Positions 1 through 6,701 of a DNA stretch of 6,937 nt are shown in pieces. Under the pieces are notes generated by a model. It ran no database searches. It was given only the letters and a program-made list of their open reading frames with translations, and was not told the DNA's origin. The stretch spans positions 1-6,937 of the forward strand of contig DUKK01000182.1 of the NCBI GenBank assembly GCA_013329355.1. The letters run 5' to 3'. The DNA is from Candidatus Poseidoniaceae archaeon (GTDB lineage: Archaea > Thermoplasmatota > Poseidoniia > Poseidoniales > Poseidoniaceae). Every line of letters starts with the position of its first letter. Position 1 is the first letter of the stretch. Position numbers and translations under genes: made by a program.

Positions 1-1794
1 AATAACTGTTTCATCAATCGAGCCAATCGTGCTAAGCGATTGCAAAATCTCCGAGGTTGTGGAGTAGTCGTGTCGGCTTAATGCAATGGAGAACCTTATC
101 AGCGAAATTGCTACTATTACCGATTGTCGCTCGCGGTCAATTCCCGACAAGGAAATCTGGGCTAGATAGGCCTCTACCCGGTTATTCTGTGTTTCTGAAA
201 TCATTGCACCAGGCAAGCGATCTTCCAAACACTGGCTGGCTAGCATAATCAATAATCGAGCACGCTCGAGCGGACTACTACTCTGCAGCATATCGTCAAG
301 CATTGCGTCACAATCTTCTATGCGACCTTCAATTTGCGCCAAGGTAAATTTCATTTCAAGTAGATTTTCACCATCGAGACGGTCTAGATTGCGACGAATA
401 ATATCTGGCTCGAACCGATGTGCGGCAATTTTGCACTCCAAATAAATCAGTTCTGCTGCGTGATTGTTTTGACCGATAGATGAGTTGACAATAGCCGCAA
501 TCGCAGCTGAATTGAATTGGCCCAAGGAATCAAGGTTGCTTGACATGTATTCAATGAACTCTGACGGATTGCTGTTAGCAAGATGATATAAGTAATTCTC
601 AGTTGCCAACTCCGTTATTTTCGATTGCCAATGATGGGCTAGTAATGCATGACCAGATTGACGTTGTTCTGCAGTCAATCTATTGCGCACAACGTTACGG
701 ATTAAATGCTGCAACTGCACCATATTGCCGCCCCATAGCAATAGATTTTGTTCGTCGAGAAAATTTACTGAATCAGCTATTATTGAATGGTTTGCGTCAA
801 CCAAACCTGCTTCCAGTGATAGATGAGTTATCTGTTCTTTTTGTGCTGTTGACAGTGTGTTGAGCACAACATTTTCAACAAATTCAATGACATCATTTGA
901 AGATTCGGGAACGGCATATTCGGGTTGGTATAACTTCAGTGCTAACGGATGGTTGCCTAACGATTTAGCGACTTCCTCACGCGCTGACAACTCCGTTTCG
1001 TTGCCCAGCATCATGCAACAAGAGGCTAAATCTAAGGCATCCAACTTGAAATTAACTACGTTATCATATGTTGTGACTGATTCTCGACTGACGAGGATTA
1101 ATCGGATATTTGGCTGATGGCTCAGTGCCTCGACCAATGTGCTCACACCCGATTTGTGTCGCTCGCTAAGTTGGTTGAAATCATCGATCACCAGTAGGGT
1201 TTTACTCTCACTTACCATGTCAGAAAATGCCCTAATGTCTCGAGGAACAGTCTCATCGTTAAACCACGATTTGACAATTGAATGGTAGTCGGAAAATGAA
1301 TGCGCGTTGGCCCAACGAATTGTGTATTCCCTGGCTAACTCCTGACACAGACTGACAACCAAAGCTGACTTACCAATACCAGCCATTCCAGTGACAATCA
1401 ACGAATTATTCTCGAGCGATTCTAGACATTCCTGTCGCTCTTCCGCTCTGCCAAATACTGTTTCCACAATCGGTGGCTGACCGATGATTTCCGACCTTGA
1501 TGGGGGCTTTTCATAGCCCTGTGCGGCTTCAGTAAAACGCAATCTTCCCTCAGAGGTAATATGAAAAACATGCCTGCGTCTAGTCCCGCCCCCAATCACA
1601 TGAGCCATACGTTTTGTAACCAATCCGGACTGCTCAAGACTCCCTATCGGCAAGTTAAGTGCGGAGCGAACAACTCCCAGCCCTTCTGCAATACCAGGCA
1701 GAGAAATTTCTCTGGTTACGTCCCAAGCATTAGCAGTACTCTCTGGATATCTGTTGAGCCACGCCAATATCCGCAGTTGGGCTTTAGTAACCAT
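1..1794 (-). CDS. Winged-helix STAND-class NTPase (NB-ARC-like), 3' end outside window
   Basis: I translated this frame by hand: it is open for all 598 codons from ATG (1794-1792) to the left edge, so the C-terminus is missing. Residues 1-90 look like a MarR/PadR-type winged helix, with a helical start (KAQLRILAWLNRYPES), a likely recognition helix near 50-63 (GSLEQSGLVTKR), an Arg-rich wing (GGGTRRRHVFHIT) and the usual ITSEGR end. The linker FGRAEER (114-120) is typical of STAND proteins. The NTPase core shows Walker A GMAGIGKS (136-143), Walker B LLVIDD (200-205), a sensor-like LILVSRE (232-238) and the GxP motif LGNHPLAL (279-286). A second winged-helix-like part (about 315-390, LQHLIRNVV) and irregular alpha-helical, TPR-like sequence follow. 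An in-frame TAA 24 nt upstream fixes the start. In this family ATP binding drives an off/on switch, often with oligomerisation. Ligand and output are unknown: it could be a MalT-like transcription regulator or a defence/stress sensor. It is divergent from uvrC. Confidence 0.9.
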   Translation of the reverse strand, partial: MVTKAQLRILAWLNRYPESTANAWDVTREISLPGIAEGLGVVRSALNLPIGSLEQSGLVTKRMAHVIGGGTRRRHVFHITSEGRLRFTEAAQGYEKPPSRSEIIGQPPIVETVFGRAEERQECLESLENNSLIVTGMAGIGKSALVVSLCQELAREYTIRWANAHSFSDYHSIVKSWFNDETVPRDIRAFSDMVSESKTLLVIDDFNQLSERHKSGVSTLVEALSHQPNIRLILVSRESVTTYDNVVNFKLDALDLASCCMMLGNETELSAREEVAKSLGNHPLALKLYQPEYAVPESSNDVIEFVENVVLNTLSTAQKEQITHLSLEAGLVDANHSIIADSVNFLDEQNLLLWGGNMVQLQHLIRNVVRNRLTAEQRQSGHALLAHHWQSKITELATENYLYHLANSNPSEFIEYMSSNLDSLGQFNSAAIAAIVNSSIGQNNHAAELIYLECKIAAHRFEPDIIRRNLDRLDGENLLEMKFTLAQIEGRIEDCDAMLDDMLQSSSPLERARLLIMLASQCLEDRLPGAMISETQNNRVEAYLAQISLSGIDRERQSVIVAISLIRFSIALSRHDYSTTSEILQSLSTIGSIDETVI

Positions 1795-1814
1795 CCTATC
1801 GAGAACGAGACAGT

Positions 1815-1820
1815 ATTATA
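1815..1820 (-). promoter_or_regulatory. TATA-like box for the STAND gene
   Basis: On the minus strand this reads TATAAT within AACTATAATAC. Its centre is about 24 nt upstream of the A of the ATG at 1794. That spacing fits an archaeal TATA box serving a leaderless or nearly leaderless transcript, and no convincing Shine-Dalgarno sequence precedes the ATG (only AGG directly abutting it). The promoter role is inferred from position and composition alone. Confidence 0.5.
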
Positions 1821-1824
1821 GTTA

Positions 1825-1837
1825 TCAATTGAATTGA
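1825..1837. promoter_or_regulatory. Perfect 13-bp palindrome, possible operator
   Basis: The sequence is TCAATT-G-AATTGA: two perfect 6-bp inverted arms around a single G. It lies in the divergent STAND/uvrC gap, starting 4 bp beyond the TATA-like box of the STAND gene, where TFB would bind. A partial further half-site (TTCAAT) begins at 1844. A factor bound here could affect both genes. The symmetry is seen directly; the operator role is inferred, and AT-rich palindromes of this size also occur by chance. Confidence 0.4.
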
Positions 1838-1885
1838 CTTATGTTCAATCACACTGAGATGGTTGCCCTTTTGAGGACTGACCCT

Positions 1886-1889
1886 GAGG
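1886..1889 (+). promoter_or_regulatory. Shine-Dalgarno-like GAGG before uvrC
   Basis: GAGG ends 7 nt before the ATG at 1897, a normal spacing for a ribosome binding site. A second GGAG (1892-1895) is only 1 nt from the ATG and is too close to act. The site supports ATG 1897 as the uvrC start, as does the in-frame TGA at 1885-1887, which rules out any longer N-terminus. Confidence 0.5.
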
Positions 1890-1896
1890 CTGGAGC

Positions 1897-3597
1897 ATGC
1901 CCGTCAGCCTAGCCTCGGTGAGTCTGCCGAAGAAGCCGGGTGTGTATTTGTTCAAGAGTAAACAGGGAAGAGTGCTATATGTTGGCAAGGCAACTAAGCT
2001 CAACGAACGGATTAGGTCCTACTTTTCCTCCAACCCAGACCGGGCGATGATTCCTGAGTTGGTGGAGCGCTCTGATGACATTGAATGTATTGTCACGGCC
2101 TCACCTCATGAGGCTTTGATTCTCGAAAGACAACTAATTCGCCAACACAAACCGCGTTACAACTCGATGCTTAAGGACGACAAATCATTCCCTTACTTGG
2201 CACTCAGTTCAGACCCGTTGCCGAGAATTCTTTACACTCGAAGGCCCCCAAAAGGTGCCGAAATATGGGGTCCGTTCCCCAATGCTGGGGCCGCCAAACA
2301 GGTGCTGAAATTACTGCGTCGTGAATTTGGACTGAGGGATGATAAAAACAACATCCCGTTTGGTTACGTTGATTCAGGCTCCGACGAAGATTATCGGCAA
2401 AGGATTACCGCTGTTCGGCAAATTCTCAATGGTAACGCTGGAAAATTAATTGAGGAGCTAACGATCAAAATGGACACATATTCTGAAAAATTAGAATATG
2501 AATATGCTGCAAGACATCGTGATTTGATTAAAGCAATTCGAACAACAACTAGTCAGCACATTGTATCAAGCAAAGTTTATCGGGACTGTGATACTATTGG
2601 CTTTGCAAGTGAAGGAGATTTAGCCGCAATTGTTGTTTTACACGCTGATGATGGCGTGGTCAAAGGACAGGAATCGTGGCAGATGATTCACCGTGGCGAT
2701 ATTGGTGAGACAATCTCGATGTTTATTGCTGATCACTATGCAAACCGGTGCCCACCTAAACTGTTGATAACACCAACGCCGCTATTTGAGGGCGTTGAGG
2801 ATTGGTTGCAAACCCGCAGAGATTCCGCAGTCGAGGTACGAAACCCGTCTCGTGGCGACTTTGTGACATTAATGCAGTTAGCTGCCCAAAATGCCGAAAT
2901 ACAATTGATTCGATTTGTCAACAAGGCTAGTGGCTCGCTAGAAAAGCGTGCTGCGGATGACGGTGCTAAACTGCTAGGAATGCCGCAATTAGACCACATT
3001 GTTTGTTTTGACATGGCACAAATTCAGGGTGATAATCGAGTGGGTGCGAGTGTTTGTTTCAAAGATGGTAGGCCATTCAAAGATGAATATCGCAAGTATA
3101 CTGTCAAAGGCGAACAGTTGGATGACTTGCGGATGATGTGTGAAGTCGTTGAGCGCTGGATGAAACGGCAAACTGAATGGCCTGATTTGTTGTTACTAGA
3201 CGGAGGAGAGACGCACCTTGGTATGATAACGAGGATGATCGAAAGCTCCGATTTTGCCAACAAGTTCGCCATTGCTGCGCTCGCCAAGCGAGAAGAGACC
3301 ATCTATCGAACTGACAAAGACCCATTGGTTATTGATCGCCGAGGAAGAGTGCTGATTCACGCTCGCGACGAAGCGCACAGGTTCGTCAATTCCTTCCACC
3401 GTCAGCAACGCAGCAAGAAAAAATTCGCTGACCCGTTGGAAAATGTCGTCGGGCTTGGTGCCAAAAAATTCCAAACTTTAATTCGTCACTTCGGCGGTCG
3501 AAAAGAGATTCTTCATGCTAGTGAAAAGGACATCAAAACCGTCCCCGGAATAGGTCCTGCACTAGCGAAAAGAATTTTTGAGGCAATTAACAATTAA
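1897..3597 (+). CDS. uvrC: UvrABC excinuclease subunit C (UvrC), 566 aa
   Basis: UvrC is recruited to DNA-bound UvrB and cuts the damaged strand on both sides of the lesion in nucleotide excision repair. The N-terminal GIY-YIG nuclease (3' incision) is intact: PGVYLF (14-19), LYVGKA (27-32), R38, E77 and the family hallmark HKPRYN (84-89) followed by LKDDKSFPY. A UVR/UvrB-binding segment lies at about 183-217 (LEYEYAARHRDLIKAI). The RNase H-like 5' nuclease keeps D372 (CFDMAQ), D409/D410, D435 (LLDGGE) and H494 (RDEAHRF). Two helix-hairpin-helix motifs close the protein (VVGLGAKK; TVPGIGPALAKRIF). At 566 residues it is somewhat shorter than the roughly 600 usual in bacteria. Part of this is explained by loss of the four-cysteine segment after the GIY-YIG domain: residues 147-165 contain no Cys. 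All catalytic residues remain, so the enzyme should be active. uvrA and uvrB are not in the window. In archaea this system is regarded as acquired from bacteria. Confidence 0.97.
   Translation: MPVSLASVSLPKKPGVYLFKSKQGRVLYVGKATKLNERIRSYFSSNPDRAMIPELVERSDDIECIVTASPHEALILERQLIRQHKPRYNSMLKDDKSFPYLALSSDPLPRILYTRRPPKGAEIWGPFPNAGAAKQVLKLLRREFGLRDDKNNIPFGYVDSGSDEDYRQRITAVRQILNGNAGKLIEELTIKMDTYSEKLEYEYAARHRDLIKAIRTTTSQHIVSSKVYRDCDTIGFASEGDLAAIVVLHADDGVVKGQESWQMIHRGDIGETISMFIADHYANRCPPKLLITPTPLFEGVEDWLQTRRDSAVEVRNPSRGDFVTLMQLAAQNAEIQLIRFVNKASGSLEKRAADDGAKLLGMPQLDHIVCFDMAQIQGDNRVGASVCFKDGRPFKDEYRKYTVKGEQLDDLRMMCEVVERWMKRQTEWPDLLLLDGGETHLGMITRMIESSDFANKFAIAALAKREETIYRTDKDPLVIDRRGRVLIHARDEAHRFVNSFHRQQRSKKKFADPLENVVGLGAKKFQTLIRHFGGRKEILHASEKDIKTVPGIGPALAKRIFEAINN
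3594..3597. other. Overlapping convergent stop codons
   Basis: The plus-strand TAA of uvrC (3595-3597) and the minus-strand TAA of the surface-protein gene (3596-3594) share the palindrome TTAA. There is no intergenic DNA between the two genes, so each transcript must end inside, or read antisense into, its neighbour. No hairpin terminator is visible here. The nearest T-rich stretch for the minus-strand gene (TTCTTTTC) lies inside the 3' end of uvrC, at about 3567-3576. Confidence 0.9.
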
Positions 3598-6500
3598 TCG
3601 AATCGCTCGTCGCCCAAATCAATCATTGGCGGTGGTTCATTGATGGAATAATCCTCAAATTGTTGAAGTTCTCCATGCAAACCTTCGCTCTTAAATCCAC
3701 GTAAATCAGCAAACTCACTATCCCCAATTGCTACTTTTGTGCCGGTTTGAGCGGCGGCTTTGCGTGCTTTCTTCAACCGCTTTTTCCTTCTTCGACGTCG
3801 GATAAACAAAGCCAGAAGTGCAATGACAAAAGTCGGGTAAACCCAAAATTGTAACAGGAGATATAACCATGACACCTTTACCCTAAACGAGATTGTATCA
3901 TCATATTCACCAACCGGGAAGTTGTAGGTTAACTTTTGCCGGCCACCCTCGTTGGTTATGGTAAGAAGACCGGCGCTCTCCTCAACATCCTCGATGGTTA
4001 TCCCACGCGGGAGGATTATTGAGACGGGCCCATTGAGTGAAAACTCGACGTCTTCGGCAATCGAGGTATTACCGCTGAATGAAAAAGAAGTTGATTCTGC
4101 TTCTGGACTTGGGTAGGTAATTCCACTACCAGAAACCACGCTGTTTGAAAGCGATGAACCAAGCAACTCAGCGGCAGAAACTAATGGATTTACGACGAGG
4201 CCGCGGAATGCATTAGCGAAGAAATTAAGCTCTAGACTACTGGTATTACCTTCGAGTAACTCACCTATGTTGCCATCTAAATCAAGTTTAAATTCAACTT
4301 CTGGTATTTTCACACTCAACGTTATTGGATCGTCATCCCCTATGTCTTGGTCAAGTCCACCCAAACCGTCTACTTTCGTCCTTATCTGAAAACCGCTTAA
4401 GTCGACTCTTCCGAAAGGAGAGTCTTCTTGATTAGGAATATCAGCACCACTTTGATGGATATAGTCAGTAATCATCTCACCAATATCAACCGAGAAATCA
4501 CTCAAGCCTTCAGGGGTGAATAATAATGAAAGATTTGTGTCGCAAACTGAATAATCTTGGTCATCGCGACAGATATTTCCAATGTCATCGAAGGTTTTCG
4601 GCTCAGCTAATCGGCTGGCTAAATCTAATCCAAGACGCAGTAAATCAACTGGTGCTGCTTCGAAATTCACTCTGGTTGTATCACCCTGATCAATTTCATC
4701 AAGTGGTACCAGCACCCGATATATCGATACCTCGGCGTCAAGCGCAAAATCCAATGATACAGATTGTGACCATTCATTAATTCTGAAGGCTGACACATCT
4801 AATTCCATAGTGCTGGTTATGCAGGTACGCTGGACCGTTGTGCAAATGATGTTTGCATCATCATCCTTGATGTTAGTGCGCCAGTCATAAGGATCAGTTC
4901 CAGCCAGAGAGATATCCATATCCTCGGTTGCGCCGAGGCTTTTCTCAAAGGTCAAACGGTCGTCGCCATCAATAGTTTTCACCCAATTAGGTAAAATAAT
5001 TTCCAAAGTCAATTCAGACGGCGGTAAACTATCTGGGATTACTGAATCAAGAAAATCACCGGGTAACACCGTTTCAATCGAAATGCCACTGTTGAATAAA
5101 TCTCTAAGATCGCTTTCTTGGATTACATCAACATACTCGGCCAAATCACCAGTGCCGAAATTATTTTTCAGGATTTGAACCAGGCTGGCTGAGAATGGTT
5201 GACTGGTGGAGCGTAAAAATACCGGGTATTGATTACTCATTGCAGTCGGCCCTTGTAAGCAGTAGTGTAAATCAAAGGAGAATGGATTGTCTTCTGTGCA
5301 GTCGGTTCCATGGACATAATTCAGACCACCAGCGGTCCCAAGACCGTCGGATAAGGCATCGTTTACCCAGTAAATATCATTCATAGTGATAAGCCCCTGG
5401 CTCCCGACAGCTTCAGAGATGCCCGCTGCGATATCGTTGATTGGGAACGCATCGGTAAAAGCGTCTAGAGGAACAATTCCGTTGTGATAAGCAAGCCGAA
5501 TGCCGTCTGATGTGACCAGTGGGAGTGTCGCTGAATCCGAGATATTGAGTAATGATACACCCCAGTCATCCATCAAGTCACCATCAAGATGACTGATTCC
5601 GGCAACGAAGTCAATACTCGCAGCAGATTCGTCCCGCAGATCCAGAGTAACACTGAGGTCGATTGCTTTTGCATCATCTGGGATGAACACAGTATTCGTG
5701 TTGTCAGAGCCGTTCCTGTGTTCTAACTTTACTGAGATTGGGGTTTCAACATCATCACCGCTAGTGGCTTCCAACAAGTTCACCTCCCACTGACCTACCG
5801 CATAATCGGTTCCGCCAATCGCACCAAGATTACCACCACCACCCACTTGGGTTATGTTTGCATAATCGGGAGGAGAGAATGTGTAGTAACCAATCGACCC
5901 GGGGGTAGTTAAGAGAGTAAAGTCGGTCTCAATCTCAGCACCCATAATAAGCATCCCCTTGAACGCTTTTTCGAGGTCTAAACTCCCTGTTGACCCAATA
6001 CTAAAATCTGTGTCAATGAGGTTCAACTCAAGTGTTGACGATAAGCAAATAGGCGGTTGGAAGGCATTATTTATTGCGGCATTTTCTGCGCCATACACTG
6101 AATCTGTCGCACTATCGCTCGAACATTCGTGTATTTGCCCGCCCTGATTTATTTCCTCTGCATAACCACTTGTTTGGTTTTCAACGACCCCTATCGCAGC
6201 CAGTGCGGTTTCAACCCCACTGTCAAATTCATACAATAACCGCTCTCCAATCGTTTGTGTGTTTTGACCGAAATCTTCGTCGAGATAATGTCGCAACAAA
6301 TCTGCTGGAGCGCCATCGTCTGACTCTATCCCATCATTTTGCAGTTCATTATTTACCAGACTGTTAAAATCCAGTTTACCCCGGTCAAACTCATGGATTG
6401 CCCAAACTATGCTCAATTCAATGGTGTTAGTATCTGCAAGTTTGAAATCATATGTCGCGTTAATCCAATCTTTGTGATTTTGCGTCATATCGTGGTCCGA

Positions 6501-6650
6501 ATTATAATCATCACAGAATCCACCGTCACAACTATTCATGCCGCCAGAAGCAGCAGCAAATGGCACAAAAATATGCATAGTTAGTAGCAGAACGGCCAAT
6601 AATATCAGCACTTTTTGCCTATGGTGAGTATTCCTGTATCCACCCGCCAT
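3594..6650 (-). CDS. Large secreted, membrane-anchored surface protein of unknown function
   Basis: I do not recognise the family. With ATG 6650 as start the protein has about 1018 residues. A signal peptide is clear: basic n-region to K13, hydrophobic core 14-31 (VLILLAVLLLTMHIFVPF), then AAASGG, a plausible cleavage site near 34-35. The long Asp/Ser/Asn-rich ectodomain has alternating hydrophobic stretches suggesting beta-sandwich domains. It carries all ten cysteines of the mature protein as five nearby pairs (41/46, 176/202, 451/464, 603/610, 694/703), likely disulfides, and at least eight N-x-S/T sequons. One transmembrane helix at about 928-950 (FWVYPTFVIALLALFI) is followed by RRRRRKKRLKK and a tail of about 68 residues, giving an outside-N, inside-C topology. 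In-frame starts also exist at 6683 (ATG), 6722 (ATG) and 6725 (TTG). I chose 6650 because it gives a normal n-region and avoids overlap with the divergent trm5-like gene. A cell-envelope or adhesion role is only inferred. Confidence 0.88.
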   Translation of the reverse strand: MAGGYRNTHHRQKVLILLAVLLLTMHIFVPFAAASGGMNSCDGGFCDDYNSDHDMTQNHKDWINATYDFKLADTNTIELSIVWAIHEFDRGKLDFNSLVNNELQNDGIESDDGAPADLLRHYLDEDFGQNTQTIGERLLYEFDSGVETALAAIGVVENQTSGYAEEINQGGQIHECSSDSATDSVYGAENAAINNAFQPPICLSSTLELNLIDTDFSIGSTGSLDLEKAFKGMLIMGAEIETDFTLLTTPGSIGYYTFSPPDYANITQVGGGGNLGAIGGTDYAVGQWEVNLLEATSGDDVETPISVKLEHRNGSDNTNTVFIPDDAKAIDLSVTLDLRDESAASIDFVAGISHLDGDLMDDWGVSLLNISDSATLPLVTSDGIRLAYHNGIVPLDAFTDAFPINDIAAGISEAVGSQGLITMNDIYWVNDALSDGLGTAGGLNYVHGTDCTEDNPFSFDLHYCLQGPTAMSNQYPVFLRSTSQPFSASLVQILKNNFGTGDLAEYVDVIQESDLRDLFNSGISIETVLPGDFLDSVIPDSLPPSELTLEIILPNWVKTIDGDDRLTFEKSLGATEDMDISLAGTDPYDWRTNIKDDDANIICTTVQRTCITSTMELDVSAFRINEWSQSVSLDFALDAEVSIYRVLVPLDEIDQGDTTRVNFEAAPVDLLRLGLDLASRLAEPKTFDDIGNICRDDQDYSVCDTNLSLLFTPEGLSDFSVDIGEMITDYIHQSGADIPNQEDSPFGRVDLSGFQIRTKVDGLGGLDQDIGDDDPITLSVKIPEVEFKLDLDGNIGELLEGNTSSLELNFFANAFRGLVVNPLVSAAELLGSSLSNSVVSGSGITYPSPEAESTSFSFSGNTSIAEDVEFSLNGPVSIILPRGITIEDVEESAGLLTITNEGGRQKLTYNFPVGEYDDTISFRVKVSWLYLLLQFWVYPTFVIALLALFIRRRRRKKRLKKARKAAAQTGTKVAIGDSEFADLRGFKSEGLHGELQQFEDYSINEPPPMIDLGDERFD

Positions 6651-6671
6651 GTGTGATGCTATGACAGTGAC

Positions 6672-6684
6672 ATTGAAATTCATT
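6672..6684. promoter_or_regulatory. AT-rich box between divergent starts, possible shared TATA element
   Basis: ATTGAAATTCATT is the most AT-rich run in the 51-bp gap between the two divergent starts. Its centre is about 24 nt from the plus-strand ATG at 6702 and about 28 nt from the minus-strand ATG at 6650, close to archaeal TATA spacing for leaderless transcripts in both directions. It is not a strong TATA consensus, so the call is tentative. It would not serve the alternative minus-strand start at 6683, which lies next to it. Confidence 0.3.
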
Positions 6685-6701
6685 CCCCTCGTGGAATTAT
6701 C

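Noticed and set aside
57..1821. Several plus-strand open frames of 60-90 codons in this stretch
   Set aside because: They lie antisense to the continuous 598-codon minus-strand STAND frame, which has clear domain motifs. Their translations show no recognisable motif and no good ribosome binding sites.
2736..3474. Overlapping minus-strand open frames inside uvrC
   Set aside because: uvrC is unambiguous here, covering the RNase H-like nuclease and the first helix-hairpin-helix region. The antisense frames overlap one another and resemble no known protein.
3567..3600. T-rich stretch past the minus-strand stop as a terminator
   Set aside because: TTCTTTTC is short, interrupted and lies within uvrC coding sequence, where its bases are explained by Lys and Glu/Arg codons. 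There is no hairpin. Archaeal termination here is possible but not supportable from sequence alone.
4526..6584. Plus-strand open frames antisense to the large surface-protein gene
   Set aside because: The minus-strand frame is over 1000 codons with a signal peptide and membrane helix. The plus-strand frames are short shadows without coding character.
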